A stretch of 64,000 nt of DNA from Chiridota heheva (Eukaryota > Echinodermata > Holothuroidea > Apodida > Chiridotidae), in assembly GCA_020152595.1 (NCBI GenBank), contig JAIGNY010001829.1:489501-553500 (forward strand), written 5' to 3'. The notes beneath the pieces are model-generated. The model did no database searches, had not been told where the DNA came from, and saw nothing but the letters and a program-made list of their open reading frames with translations. The translations under genes were made by a program, and so were the position numbers. Positions within the stretch are counted from its first letter, which is position 1. Each line of letters opens with the position of its first letter. Positions 44,621-57,044 of the stretch are shown in pieces.

Positions 44621-47405
44621 CTTTTACTTGCAAATGTTCAGACACCTGAAACCAGTAGATATTTATATATCCCTAAAAACAGCAACATATGATAGAAACA
44701 CAAGTACCTGTTCATACTCACGAAGGAAGTACATTATTATGAATATTCATTCATGTGTGGGAGTGCATGTGATTCAATCAGTTCACTGCTTTTACTTGAA
44801 AAAGGTGTTTTATAAGTTTGCAAGCATATACTTACAGATTAAGTCAGTGCAAAATTTTGTGAAGTGGGGATATCAGGGAAGTGTCAGTGATAAATTGATT
44901 ACTGTGGATGCCTTTGTTATTTTAGAGGAACATACATTTTTCTTGGAGCTGTTTATTCATTGCTTCCGCAATCAGAACATATTTGGATAACATTTGCTAG
45001 GCCTTGTATGTGAAGCTCATCGGTAGGTTATAGCACTACTTTCATGGTACATTATTTAGAAATTAGGAATTTATGGAAGATTTTCTCAATATAAGAATTT
45101 ATGGAAGATTTTCTCAATTTAGGAATATTCTTACATTAATGATTGGATAATTTATTTATGTAGACATTAATTTCTTGTTTTTTTTTAAAGTGTATGAATG
45201 GACATTACACTACATTATTTTAACTAAGTTGGCTTTAAAAACTGATCAAAAACCATGCATGATAGTGGCAAAACAAAAAATTGACTATTTTACAGTATTT
45301 CTGAATTTTTATTTTTCAGGCATCAATATTTGTGGTATATTACTGGATGACTGGTATTTCTTTGTCAACTCTCTGTTTTAAATTATAATTGACTATCTGA
45401 ATTATTGACAGGGTGCAGCAAATTCTGACGAATTAAACCTTATATAAGTATTTATCATACCCATTGGCATAGCCACAGGGGGCAGGGGGCCATGCCCCTC
45501 CAATCCCACACCCTCCAAAAAAACAACCAATCCTACACCCCAAAAAAAAAAAACAATCCCACACCCCAAAAAATAGATTACACATCAAAAATTATGAGAC
45601 CCATTACTTGTAATGTCACTATGCCTGCCTGGTTGTTCTACCACCGTTGTTGACAAATTCAATGAGCAATTCAGCATATAAAACCCAAGAGCTTTTACAA
45701 ACTCTATATATAATATCTTTGATAGCATGTACTGTTATTGTTTTAAGCATTGATTTTCCTTTGTAATCATGGACACTTTTTTTATTGGAAATATATACAT
45801 TTTTGATGTTTCAAACTCATAGTTACAATAATGAATCTGTGAGACAAACACACATACTGGTTTGGGTTGCACTTTTCCCTCCCAATTTAGCTAGTAGAAT
45901 GCTTATGTTATTCTCCACCCACTACACAGAGTGTAATGAGTGGGCTTATCAAATCGTACATGAGCTCCTAAATGTGCCTGTACAAAGTTTTACGTTAAAA
46001 TGCATCTCCTAGGTTTTAACAGTTTTGCTCTTGAGATTCTGGCTCAAGCAAGACTTTTGTATGCTCTATACAACTTGTATTTTAATAAGAGATATTCCAT
46101 ATACTTTTTTAATTAAATCTCCCAAAGGTTAAATTTTTGTCTACAAAAGTGTCAGATTTCAATACATAATGCCGCTAAAAATAGCTCTTTTAGCTGTAGT
46201 CAGTTGGTATGGAGGTCCTCCATTTACGTGTATGTTTATTAGTTACATTTACAGAAATGTATGTGTCTTGTTGTTAATCATATCGCAGTATAAGATTTTG
46301 TTCATTTTTCTATGAATATGCAAATTTTCGGAATCTTATTTAGGCCATGCTGTATCGTATCGGATTTGAGTACGAGTTCTTAATAGGTCATGACATAACC
46401 TAGAAGAACATGTGAAGTTGGTTGATTATTTTTGCTTGTCGTGCATTAAGTCTCAAGTGTCGGTAAGTCTAATTGTGCTACATTGCATCGCGGGGGCTAG
46501 AACGTTACCCGAAAGAGCCGTGTGAAAGCTCTTTTGGTTATACCTAAATGCACTATCTATCACAGGGGTGAGAATTTTAAGCTTAAATGCACTATCTAAG
46601 GCGAGATCTAAGGATAAAAGTTTTGTTGGGTTGGTGAACGCACGTGGCATTCCGTAAGCCAGGAGTTGTTACTAATGTGCCATATGGGCAGCAGATTGCC
46701 AGAAATAAAAGTTTGTTTCCAAACTTGTTTACAGTGTTCGTGAACACTTGGAAGAATCTTTGTGGGTAATATTTACCAGAAGGGGGTTGGGGAGGGGGTT
46801 GGGGGAGGGGGTTGGGGGGAGCACTTCATACTAAACGTGGTAGGGGTGTGCAGCCCACCAACCGAAAAACATACCCGCAGTATGACAAATTTTTTGGTAA
46901 CTGCAGTATGATATTATACAATTTTGATACCTGCAGTATGAGTATTCAACGAAAATATTGTAAAAATGGATCAGCAGTACAAAATTAACACAGTAAAACC
47001 TCATTTTATAGGACCTGCACTATGAAAATGATGAAAAAAAGGACAATTTATTTTACTTTAAAAAAAAAAAAAATGTTTTTTCGTACAATTGCACCTGCTC
47101 AGGCTGCACATATACATTTACCTCACATTTGGAAGTTGTGTTGTTGTGACCCGATTGTCAGCTTTTTGTACCAGGCATTTGAAATTTTTCTCAATGTTTA
47201 TGTATATAAATAACCATAGTAAAGTCGAAGCCTGACTGCCGGCCTGGAGGCTGAAGATAAATATCGTAAATGTACTTCCACATGTATCGGAAGTTTTTTC
47301 CTGCTAAAATCTTCCACAGACTTAAAGTTAACATCCTGAAACTTCCTTATTTGGCATGTACACAACAGGTCTTTACAGATTGACAGTTTTATTGTAACCA
47401 ATCAG
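44621..47405. other. Stretch without firm gene
   Basis: A C-rich segment at 45470-45560 repeats CCCACACCCCAAAAAA-like units after GGCATAGCCACAGGGG. A 33-bp direct repeat with GAATTTATGGAAGATTTTCT lies at 45067-45120. At 45897 an acceptor-like CCTCCCAATTTAG precedes a frame with CNEWAYQIVHELLNVPV; no good donor follows, so it is not called an exon. At 46860-47030 a CTGCAGTATGA-type unit recurs. Confidence 0.4.
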
Positions 47406-47549
47406 GTTTATCAACTTTGGCATGATTATGTTAATGAGCCCAAGCTCAGCTCTAGCTCTGTACACAAATATTTGAATGGCGGTCTTATCGTTGATCATTG
47501 CGCTAACGGGAATGCTGATTGCCCTGTATGTTCATTGTGTGAAAAGACA
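47406..47549 (+). CDS. Candidate internal exon, unknown protein
   Basis: The frame reads VYQLWHDYVNEPKLSSSSVH, then KYLNGGLIVDHCANGNADCP and VCSLCEKT, ending at a strong donor (ACA, then GTAAGT at 47550). Candidate acceptors upstream are CCAATCAG (ending 47405) and two CAGs near 47369 and 47378; the frame is open back to 47340. The HC...DCPVCSLC cluster could bind zinc, but the family was not recognised. The exon ends between codons, which matches the phase of the candidate exon at 57773. The start is uncertain. Confidence 0.35.
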
Positions 47550-47995
47550 GTAAGTTTATGTAATATTATAGGTACTGGTAGTGAATAAGTGACCTACATA
47601 TCCCAATGCTTTTATACATAAATTATTATACAACCACGGAGTAATGGCAACTTTGAAACTATATTGTAAATATTGAAAACATGAAAGTGAAATGTTTTCC
47701 TTGATTTTCAGAATAGGAAAACTTTGTCGCATGTATTTATAGGCCTATTTTGGGAAAGCTTCTCGTAATGAACGTTATTTAAAAAAACCATTTTTCATAC
47801 TTTATTGTTCAAGCTCTTTTGCGTAAATAAATTGAAATAAAAAAGTTGTTGTTAATAAAACATTCTTTAATTGCATGGTTGATTTATTCAGTATTATAAT
47901 TAAGGTACAAAATACATCTGAATGAGTTGCATTTACATTTAATTTGGTCTATGGTGTATCATTTATTTTGCTTGAAATAAAATATTAACTTTGGT

Positions 47996-48181
47996 GTGAC
48001 AATGGCTGTTGACGTTGTTGAACTGCCAGTGGGTGGCATGACAATGCAACGGAAACGTAACAATAAAATCACAAGATCAAATAATACTGTGAAAAGTTGG
48101 GCTAATACAAAATTAGACCGGGCTACAGTAGTTGAAAATAGAGCAGTGATGCCTGACGGGCTAGTCAAATCAAAATGCTAA
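47996..48181 (+). other. Short ORF of unknown status (61 aa)
   Basis: The frame MTMAVDVVELPVGGMTMQRK to MPDGLVKSKC has balanced codon use and ends in a stop 14 bp before LINE-like sequence begins. It has no recognisable motif. It could be a LINE-internal remnant, an exon or chance. Confidence 0.2.
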
Positions 48182-48194
48182 TTTTGGACCTATA

Positions 48195-49246
48195 TTTAAT
48201 CTTTAATCTCAACAAACGCATCCCCCACCTTTCGGGATTCGGATGCACTCGCTCTTCTCCAAAGCCAACATAAACATTTTCTCGATAGCCAGATACACCA
48301 TCCCACCTACACCAACCTGGACTATTTACCCCCTCCCCAGGTGTACCTTGGTCTTTCCTCCTTCACGAAAGCTCTTCACAACCCAGCCTTCTTCCACTCC
48401 AAATACTGCCAACTCAGTAGACATTTCCACGACTCCTTCCTCTTCACCGATGGCTCTAATGGGAAGGCTCTTCTGCAGCTGCTGCCACCTGTCCCAGTCT
48501 CCTCAAGGTTACCCGATCTATCTACTCTGCCAAGGCGAAAGCCATCCTCCTAGCCTTTAACTTCATAGAACTCTCTTTCCGCCCCCGTTTCGTCATCTTC
48601 TCTGAAACTAAATCCGTCCTCACTGGCATCCTCAACACGCTTTGGCCCAAACCTCTCATTCTACAAATTCTCAACAAACTCCACACTCTCTCCTCCTGAG
48701 GAAAAAATGTTATCTTCTTTTGGATTCCCAGCCATGGCAACGAGAGAGCCGTCAGAACCGCCAACAAAGCTCTGTCAAACATCGTCTCTGTTTTTCCTAT
48801 TTCACACTCAGTCCTCCATCTCTCCATCTCCAACTACGTACAAAAAACCTGGCAAAACTCCTGGAATCACGAAACCAGTAACAACATCCCTCTGCACAGT
48901 CGCAACTGCAGGGAAGACCCACATCCACCTCTGCCACTCCTCTCTCACTCACTCCCATCCCTTATCCGGCTCCCCTGCCCCACTTGTAACACCGATCTCT
49001 CCATGAAGCATATCTTTGTAACTTGTCCCTTAAACCAGCACTCCAGTTCTCTTCACTCCTCAATCTCGGACCTTTTTAAAAACAATTCTTCCTCAAACAT
49101 CATCAACTTTCTCCAAAACAACAACCTCTTCCACCACATTTAACTTCTCCTTCCCCCCTTTCTACACCTAACCTCACTTAATACTTACCTCCTTTTTTTT
49201 CTCTCTGTTTTTCCCCCTTTTCTCCCTTACAATCCTTCCTTTCCTC
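48195..49246 (+). pseudogene. I-group-like LINE: RNase H domain and C-terminus
   Basis: The frame includes DSFLFTDGSNG, the first RNase H active-site Asp (TDGS), then SAKAKAILLAFNFIELSF with the catalytic-position Glu region and IFSETKSVL. WIPSHGNERAVRTANKAL with the conserved His follows, and CPTCNTDLSMKHIFVTCPL gives the C-terminal CxxC...H...C cluster, ending NNNLFHHI. Frame changes near 48470 and a stop near 48700 break it. The endonuclease and RT are absent. The 3' UTR stops at CCTTTCCTCACTA (about 49246), where an L2-like LINE begins. The missing 3' end is found beyond that insertion, at 52905-52985. Confidence 0.8.
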
Positions 49247-50586
49247 ACTAAGTTGAAGTTATAAGTTTATTACACTTATATGGCGCATTATCTAAATAAC
49301 TTATTCTAATGCGCCTTACGAAATATGCATATATAGAAAATAAATACAAATGTGTAAATAAGATAAGCATGAAATATAAAGAAAAAAAATAACAAGAAAA
49401 TTATGAAGAGGACTTGAAAGCACAAATAAATAAGTAAGTCTTTAATAAGCAAGGTGTGGAATTGTTTAAGGGATTGAGCAGATTTGATTGAAAGAGAGTT
49501 ACATGTAAGTCATTCCAAAGTTTTGGGCCAAATATTTGCAGAGAGCGATCACTATAGGTAAGTTTCTTTTTTGGAACATAAATGATGAGGTGGTTTTGAG
49601 AGCGAAGGTGGTAACTGGTTTGTTTATAATAAAACATTTCGGTCAGATATAACGGGCCATGTTATGAAGGGATTCAAAAATGAGGATTACAATTTTAAAT
49701 GTAATTCTATATGAGACAGGTAGCCAATGAAGATTTTGCTGTAGATAAAGTGATGGAGTGAAACGGTTGCTTTTTGTGACGAGCCTTGCAGCATAATTCT
49801 GAACACGCTGCAACTTTTTTACTGTAACACTCGCCACCCCTGCAATGAGGACATTGCAATAAGCTATGTACAAGTACATTTACAAGTGATATTACAGAGT
49901 TTCTGTCCAGAAACTGCATGCACCTTCTGATGTTAAATAAATGGTAAAATACAGTTTTGCATTTGTGATTGACATGGTCAGCCATTGTCATACTGTGATC
50001 TAACCAAGCGCCCAGATATTTGACAGTGGAAGATAATTTCACATTGTCGTTACCAATAGCAAAACTGCCAATATTTAATTTAGTTAGTTGGTAATTAGAT
50101 CCAAAAATAATGACTTCACTTTTTTAATCATTCATTTTTAGTTTGTTGTAAATCATCCAATCTTTCACTATTTTCAAAGAACCTTCAATTTCAGCTGCGA
50201 CTGAGATCACATTTGATGGATCATTAGCATTGAACGACATGTATAAGCTGTGGTCATCAGCATAATCATAAATACTGGGAGAAAAGGCTATCAAAGCTTA
50301 AAAAATAGAAGATGCATACCATGTGAATAAGAGGGGGTCCACAACAAGAGCCCTGAGGCACACCAATTTTTTTTACATCAAATGCCCTTGATTCAGCATT
50401 GCTGATAAGGATTTTTTGTTTCCTTTGAACTAAATAGGATTCAAACCAATTTAAGATAGTTTCACCAATGCCAAAACATTTATTTAACACTTATTTAAGG
50501 TTTTGAGAAGCATACCATGATCAATTGTGTTGAATGCCACACTTAGTACAAGGAGTAACTAGAATGCCACATTTTTGTTTGTCTAG

Positions 50587-51617
50587 CAGTCCAGTAGCAT
50601 GCCTATTAATGGGAACAAATTTGTTCCCATTAATGGGAACATTTGACCAATGGTCAGCGCCATTAACACAGACACATTTTTCAGCCTCTATACCTATAAC
50701 GCACGTGCGGAACTTCAAACGGCTGGGAGAAAAATCCTAGACATTGGGGAAATTTTGGATGCGCAAAACATTAAGCGTAATACTAATACCTATGCTTTTT
50801 CCACTCCCATAACATAGGTACACCACGCCGTTTTTGAGCTATTGCAAAGAGTACACCGTGACCCGTACTTGATCCCTATGTTGTAGACGTGTTTCAGGCT
50901 GATAAGAATATATGCGTAGACACAACAGCAGCTGCCCTGGCCTAGATCTCGGTCGCCATCGTTCTTCGCGTTGTTTTTACATTGAACAGTTGAGATAGTG
51001 CTTGAATTTCTATCCGTTTGCCTGTTTGTTTCAAAAGATTCATCTTTGGGAATTATTTATACATACATTTTGTATAATACTTTGAGTGTTTAATTCAAAA
51101 CCAGTCTTTCCTAGAATCCTACGCAAGTTAAATTGAAATTTTGTGGCAAGTTGTCCAGTGTGTACTGACGCTGTGACTCATTTTCTTAGGATTCAATACA
51201 GTAACACAGTGTGAAACCTGTCAGTGACGGTCATACTCACACGATCTGTCACTGAAAGTTCACATAAAAGTTGGTATGATAACTGGGCGCTTAGCCTGGA
51301 CAATCCGAGATGTATATGTAATACTTCACTATAATTTCGTGACGATATATCTCTTTGTAGGCCTACTGAGCGTGAAAGGTATAACAATAAGGGAGTTAGC
51401 TAACCTCGTTGTCCGTACTATTAAACCATACAAACCGCGGATTGTAATGTGTGTACACTGTAGCATTAACAAGATCAAAACAATGCGCTCATTGATTGCG
51501 TGCAGTATGATGAAGAGAACGACTGATTAGAGGATGACTCACCTAGAGAGACAAACGTTTGGCGCATGCCCAGAACCAATTCCTAATGTTCCCATTAATG
51601 GGAATGCTACTGGACTG
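50587..51617. mobile_element. TIR element inserted in the L2-like RT, TCTAG duplication
   Basis: The left end CAGTCCAGTAGCATGCCTAT and the right end ATGGGAATGCTACTGGACTG are inverted over about 30 bp, including ATTAATGGGAAC. TCTAG flanks both ends (50582-50586 and 51618-51622). Joining the flanks restores the LINE frame through CCNLDKQ-like codons, so the duplication is real. The 1031 bp carry no convincing transposase. A 5-bp duplication occurs in some hAT-related elements; the superfamily is not fixed. Confidence 0.9.
50605..50634. repeat. 30-bp perfect palindrome near the TIR element's left end
   Basis: ATTAATGGGAACAAA and TTTGTTCCCATTAAT are exact complements with no spacer. The same ATTAATGGGAAC forms part of the terminal repeat. 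Confidence 0.95.
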
Positions 51618-52904
51618 TCTAGTTGCAGCAGTATGTCGGATTAAATTTCAGCTAAAGTAGTTTCTGTGATATGATATAGGTGAAACCCTGATTGACAGGA
51701 AGGTAATAAATTATGCTGCTGACTATGCTTACTGGTTGATAGTTAGCATATGTTACATCAAGTTCTTGTTTTTTAGTAATGACTTTACTATGGCTTCTTT
51801 CCATTGCTTAGGAATTTCCTTTATGCAAAGAAAGATTAACCAGTTTAGTAAGAGTTGGAAGGAAACATTGATATTCTCTTTCAATAACCAAGTGGGTAGT
51901 GCATCGTGGATGCACTGAGTATCAGATTTTGCTTTTAGTATCAGATTTTGTACATCCTCCTCTGTCAAGAGCTGAAATGGAAGTCAAAGGGTGTGATCCA
52001 AAACTCAAAGGGTGTGATCACAAACTCTCTATCCAGCTCATGTCTAATTTTGGCAATTTTGGCAACAAAGAACTTGCCATATTCTGAGGCAAGATGAGAA
52101 TCATCATTGTGAGGAGGTAGTGGGTGAATGGCTTTCGATCAAGCAGAGTATCCATGATTCTAAAAAGTTCCTTTTGATCACCATTTGTTTCAGCAATAGC
52201 ATTAAGAGTAGAATTGATGTCTGACATTATTCAACTTGTTTGTGTAGATATCACGCTTTTCTTTGTAAGTAATCCAGGTAACATTAGATTTTGAATAGCG
52301 CCACATCTTTTCCATTTTGCGTTTCTCTCTTTTTAGATCCTTGATCTGATCATTGTACCAGGGTATTTTTGGAAGAGTTACCAATGTTTTTACATGTTCA
52401 GGTGCATGATTGTCGATTACTTGTCTTATACATGAGTCATACATGCAGGCCGCCTCTTCAACACATTGAAGAAAAGCTTTTAGACAAATCCAATTAAAAT
52501 TAAAATGTTGGAGGGGATATGGATTTGAATTTTTTTATAAACAATTGTATTTTCATCAAGTTTTGGTTTAAGGAAACTTAGGAAAGTTGATGGTCTGATA
52601 TGTAAAAATCCGATGTAGGGAATGATAACTGGAGTTCAATATTTGAGCGTGTTATAAATAAGTCATAACGTTTGACCACTGATATGAGTAGGAGTGACAA
52701 CATGTTGTTCAAGGCACATACTTTGGAATAGGGTACAAAATTTAACTTGATCATGTTTCAGTTTGTCTTCAAAATGAATGTTAAAATCCCCTGTAATTAA
52801 AACAGGCTCATTTGTATCGAGGAAACTGTTCAAGTACATCACTGAACTCATCAAAAAATACATTACAAGAAACTGGGTGATTTGTTGAATAAGGTCCCAA
52901 ACCT

Positions 52905-52985
52905 TACATCATGATTTATTAACACCCTCTTGGCACATTTGACTCTGACTGTTGTGGTGCCGTTAAACATCAACAAACCAAACCT
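52905..52985 (+). mobile_element. 3' end of the I-group LINE beyond the L2 insertion
   Basis: ATTTATTAACACCCTCTTGG, then GGCACATTTGACTCTGACTG and GCCGTTAAACATCAACAAAC match the ends at 27.15 and 62.9 kb. It continues the copy that stops at 49246. Confidence 0.8.
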
Positions 52986-53880
52986 ATATTTTATGGTGGT
53001 TTTGGCCCACTTTGTTGAGAGTGCTTGGATTATTATCAGGATTATTGAAAGTAAAGTTTTGTTTTAAATCATATTTTGCAGGATTGCTTATGGTATGTTC
53101 CTTTCATATTTTCTTCATTGGAGTCTCTCGAAGTCTTTCTAAGTCATTTCATCATGTGTAATGAAAATGATTGAACCCTGGTGGTGTGCGTTCCCTTTCC
53201 ATTAGTACCATTTATTTTCCATGAATTTTTGTCTCGCATTTATCAGTTAGGATATGAATTCACCACTATCGTTTCCACTCGTTGGGTGGTAGCTCCTTGG
53301 TCGGACTGACGCCAGCCGTGTTACTATGGCTGCCATCAGTGATGGCTGGCCGTCCGAGGATACAACAAAAACTTATACCCTGCTGTACTGTTTTAAGCCT
53401 TGTATTAAAACAGGAAAATCTTAGTGTTAAGATCTTTGTGAAAACGAAACCATTTTACCCTTTTTTCACCCACAATGCTTATTCATGATGTTTTAAGCCC
53501 ATCGATGTCTTCAAAAACTGTTTTTACAGTGATTTTAGTTACTTTTATCGAAGTATTTACTGGCTACTTTTTACTCCGTAAAATTGTTTGACGAGCTTTC
53601 CAAAGTATGGGCAAAGTTCAAAACACTACATTTTACTTTTAGATTATTTGAGGAAATCTTTTTTTAGTAACGGAAAAATGAAATTAACTTAACATTGATG
53701 AAGATTAGTGTGTAAATGTTAATTTTTTATTATGTTTACAAAATGTATTTTCTAACCATAGTTGTGGTGGAATTGACTTTTGACCTGGACAACGCCAGTA
53801 ATTGAGGGAGACGTGATGGCACAATGCATTGAATGTCACATAGCTTTTGTTAGAAGCATAACTTTCAGGCATCTAGCAGT
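52986..53880. other. Stretch without firm gene
   Basis: At 53325 an ATG opens a 32-codon frame (MAAISDGWPSEDTTKTYTLL) in a GC-richer patch, ended by TAG at about 53421. It has no recognisable domain and no clear donor. Nothing else was seen. Confidence 0.3.
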
Positions 53881-53887
53881 CATTCAC

Positions 53888-53950
53888 AACCAACCTCGTT
53901 TGGCACATATGACCTGACTGTTAAGGTGCCATTAAACCCAAACAAACTAA
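53888..53950 (+). mobile_element. I-group-like LINE 3' terminal fragment
   Basis: TTTGGCACATATGACCTGAC and GGTGCCATTAAACCCAAACA match the family 3' end. Only about 60 bp remain. Confidence 0.6.
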
Positions 53951-54405
53951 ATACAACTCATACAGGAAAGTTGAAACTCTTGGATTTTTAACATGAGGAA
54001 TAATTGCCCCAAAATGGAATCAACTTTAAATAGGATTATTAAAAAACATAACAAAAATATCAGATATGACAAAAAATAAAATCAATAAAAGCAATAAATT
54101 CTTTTTGCATTGTAATGGGTTGAGCTACAACATCATTGATGTCTAGTTTGTGTTGTATTTTTGGTAACAAAATATTTGCCCTTCCCACCCCTCCCAGTTT
54201 ATATAATATCAGACAAAGTACAGTAGTTCAGCTGGTTGTGTGTTTTTTTTCATGTTATATCTTATAGTAAATGGCAAAAAAAAAATATCAATGCATTGTT
54301 AAATGACATTTGTTCTTCAACTTCAGCTTCAACTTCAACTTTTTACCGCTCTCTATGTTACCTGTGATTTCCCTCATTGAGTAACTGTTGCTATGTGTAC
54401 CTTAG

Positions 54406-54467
54406 ATTTTCAAGTTTGCCCCAGGCTCTAAAGATGCACAATCATTCAACACACAGGAGATGGATAA
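54406..54467 (+). CDS. Candidate 62-bp internal exon
   Basis: CTATGTGTACCTTAG precedes the frame IFKFAPGSKDAQSFNTQEMD, and GTAAAC follows at 54468. Composition fits coding DNA. The exon ends two bases into a codon, which does not match the preferred frame of the 57773 exon, so it may belong to another transcript or be chance. Confidence 0.25.
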
Positions 54468-54739
54468 GTAAACTACATGTAGCTACTGTATTGAAGTACT
54501 GTGTGTTGAATGTTTCTTGTTGGTTGTGTTTGCCCCTACTTAAACACCACAAAAGTTGTTATGTACAAACCCCACCTCGTACCTGTCAGTAATCACCTCT
54601 TATTTGCCAGTTATTTTGTTTGTATTTGAAAGTATTTCATTGCTTTGAAGGTTCTAGTGCTTTTTTGGTGGATTGTAAAAGGAAATATTTTCTATTCTTT
54701 TTTTTGTAATTTAACTAATATTGCAAGTTTAAGATGTGT

Positions 54740-55980
54740 AGCATAATGTTCAACACCCTAGGTTCATGCAGAAAGGGGTACCTAGGTGCCACTGACCCCA
54801 AATGGGACATTTTAACCCTTAAACGCCTGCTGAGTTTAAACCTGACCCGCCGGAACTATAGATTTTTTCCAGCTTTGTTGAAATGTAAATAAGAACCTTA
54901 GTAATAATCAATATACAACAAGTTAGTGCTGTTGATTTGCAATTCATTTTTAAATGTTTAGTCGCCAAAATTTGCAAGCGTTTAATGATTAATCAAACCA
55001 AGCAAGCTTCACCCAAAAATCAGTTAAAAAAAAAAAAAAATCATGGAACTGCTCCAGTTCCCACACAAACATACCATGCATTTTCGGATCACAAATAGGC
55101 CAAGAATCTCACCAAATTCAAATATCAGGTCTTAAAATTACCCGTTAGGCTGATAAAACTACCTGAAAATAAAGATCCTTGGTTTAGATGACATTCAAAA
55201 AGTGTAAAAATAAGATATCCACAAGAAATGTTGCCAATTTCTGGCAGTCTGAACTTCCACCTGGTCTTTTACAAAATAATTTATTTGCAGACTTTACCCC
55301 AGTACAGCATTGGCCAAGTCCTGTAAAATCAGTTTTAGTTCTAAAGTTAAAGTGTGCTAACAATTTTAGTTGAATTTTAAGTTCTGGCCATGAACGTGCA
55401 GTAGAAAGGTATAAATGATTGATAATTTATCTAATGCCATTTTCATGCATTTTAAGTATAGAGGGGTTTGTTTTTTATAGCTCAAAATGTTTTGGTAATT
55501 TTTTGATTATTTTACTGTTTTTCAGTGTTGCTAATTATCACTGTACCACCCATATATTATTCTCGCGATTAAAGTTTTACTTAACATTTTTGAAGACTGT
55601 AATCAGCATGAAAAGAAGGCAAAATAGTTCTCAAAAGTATGTTTTTGTGAACAAAATGTAGAGTGCTTAGTGAAAAGGGGCAGGGTGGATGCAATGAGGA
55701 GCAGGGTGAAGGCAATGAGGTGGCAGTGTAGAGGCAATGAGGGGCAGGGTGGAGGCAATGTGGGACAGGGAGGCAATGAGGGGCAGGGTGGAGGCAATGA
55801 GGGGCAGGGTGGAGGCAATGTGGGGAAGGGTGAGGCAATGAGGGGCAGGGTGGAGGCAATGAGGGGCAGGGTGGAGGCAATGAGGAGCAGGGTGGAGGCA
55901 ATGAGGGGCAGGGTGGAGGCAATGAGTGGCAGGGTGGGGCACCCTTGTGAAAAAGCAATTTAATTAGGTCCTGAGGCTGA
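54740..55980 (+). mobile_element. Element carrying the G-rich 21-bp array, copy 2
   Basis: GGTGCCACTGACCCCAAATG (54787) and the TTTTGTGAACAAAATGTAGA block (55645) match copy 1 at 43 kb. The array is at 55677-55943, followed by GGCACCCTTGTGAAAAAGC. Between them lies AT-rich sequence without a gene. Confidence 0.55.
55677..55943 (+). repeat. G-rich 21-bp minisatellite, short copy
   Basis: About 13 units of GGCAATGAGGGGCAGGGTGG plus A. The consensus equals the early units of the 43-kb array, which keep AATGAGG and GGGTGG. Confidence 0.95.
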
Positions 55981-56036
55981 TGGTAAAGTATCAATCATTT
56001 AGTACCTTCTTTTGAGTTTTTGACAGATAGAAATGT

Positions 56037-56599
56037 TTAAAGGAATATTCTCAAGGATTATTATTTTTTCATATATGATAGAGAAATTTTTTAGAAACAA
56101 AGTGGTGAAAAAACTATTTTAGTATCTTATTCTGTGTAGAAGTTATAACAGTTTGAAGAGTAGAAAAATGTTCTTAAAAACACCTACAGTATATGTCCTT
56201 TAGCTTGGTGATGTCATGAAGGCAATTCTAGCACTGTTATGTATTTCTTATAAATTTAATCACACTTTTTTTACATTATCGAACAGCTTTTTTGGTTCAT
56301 TATAGTGATAGGGTGGAATATATAATTTACAAGATAATATTTTGTTTTTTCTTGCATGTACATCACATTTACAATGTGACAAAAATCCAAATCATTTTAA
56401 AAACAATACAAAATGTTTTTCTTTGAAATTGTCTCTATGACATCACAGATGTTGCCAATCAGTCACTTTTGTCCAAATTCAAAAATACTTTAAAATTTTG
56501 TAACCTATAAACGGAATGATATATTAACATAGTTTTTTCACCATTTTGTTTATAAAATTTGTCTTTATCATATATGAAAATCCATGGGAATATTCCTTC
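56037..56599. mobile_element. MITE family B, copy 4
   Basis: TTAAAGGAATATTCTCAAGG at the left and ATCCATGGGAATATTCCTTC at the right are inverted. The interior matches the other three copies in order (GATGTCAT, ACATTATCGAACAGC, GACATCACAGATGTTG). Confidence 0.85.
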
Positions 56600-57044
56600 A
56601 AACAGTGGAGTTGAACCTCCAGTGAATCATTTCCATTATTGAATGTTTACCAAATGTGTACTACTAAAATTATAATAACAAAATATAATAATATGATATA
56701 AGGGTTACATTGAAGAGAGCATGTACTATCCATAAAAAATAATATGACTACAAATAGTATACTTCTCTAGTTTCAAAGAACACTTTTGTTAAGGGGGTGG
56801 GTCCAGTCTACAGCATCTGCTGGTGGGTCTCCTGAGGCGTACTACTTCAATGTATGCTGTAACATTCCTCCAACCATCTGTTTTCCCCTCGTACATATGG
56901 ATTCAATTTATATGCTGCTTTTATTTTACTGCTTTATTTTGCTGGTATGCCGCATGTTTCATTTAGTGAATTTCAAGCAGAATGAAATTAAAACATTTCC
57001 AAAGATATTGTTGTAAGTTTGCAAGAGGTACTGGCAATGTCAAG
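56600..57044. other. Stretch without recognisable gene
   Basis: No supported coding frame. Confidence 0.35.

Larger units (their letters stand above)
49247..52904 (-). pseudogene. L2-like LINE (endonuclease to 3' UTR), inserted in the I-group LINE
   Basis: On the minus strand, from right to left: the endonuclease end (PVLITGDFNIHFEDK, 52.8 kb), a linker (KIPWYNDQIKDLKREKRKME, 52.3 kb), the RT start (PTWLLKENINVSF and IPKQWKEAIV, 51.8 kb), LLDKQKCGILV before NTIDHGMLL (50.55 kb), GIGETILNWFESYL and VPQGS (50.4 kb), SSTVKYLGAWLDHSMTM (50.0 kb), VTKSNRFTPSLYLQQNLHWL (49.75 kb) and the C-terminus GPKLWNDL (49.5 kb). These are the domains of an APE-type LINE of the L2/CR1 group. Several frameshifts make it inactive. 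A TIR element (50587-51617) splits the RT. The 3' UTR at 49250-49330 has the ATATGGCGCATT hairpin typical of L2 ends. The N-terminal part of the endonuclease is missing. Confidence 0.85.

Noticed and set aside
43210..44645. Long Pro/Leu/Ser ORFs (up to 456 aa) on the minus strand and Gly/Glu/Arg ORFs on the plus strand
   Set aside because: They exist only because the 21-bp unit is a multiple of 3 and lacks stops. No non-repeat domain is present, and three overlapping frames are equally open.
45880..46012. Exon with CNEWAYQIVHELLNVPV
   Set aside because: The acceptor is good but the frame ends in TAG with only a weak donor-like GT nearby. Not enough for a call.
53325..53423. Short ORF MAAISDGWPSEDTTKTYTLL as a first exon
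   Set aside because: Too short, ends in a stop, no donor and no domain.
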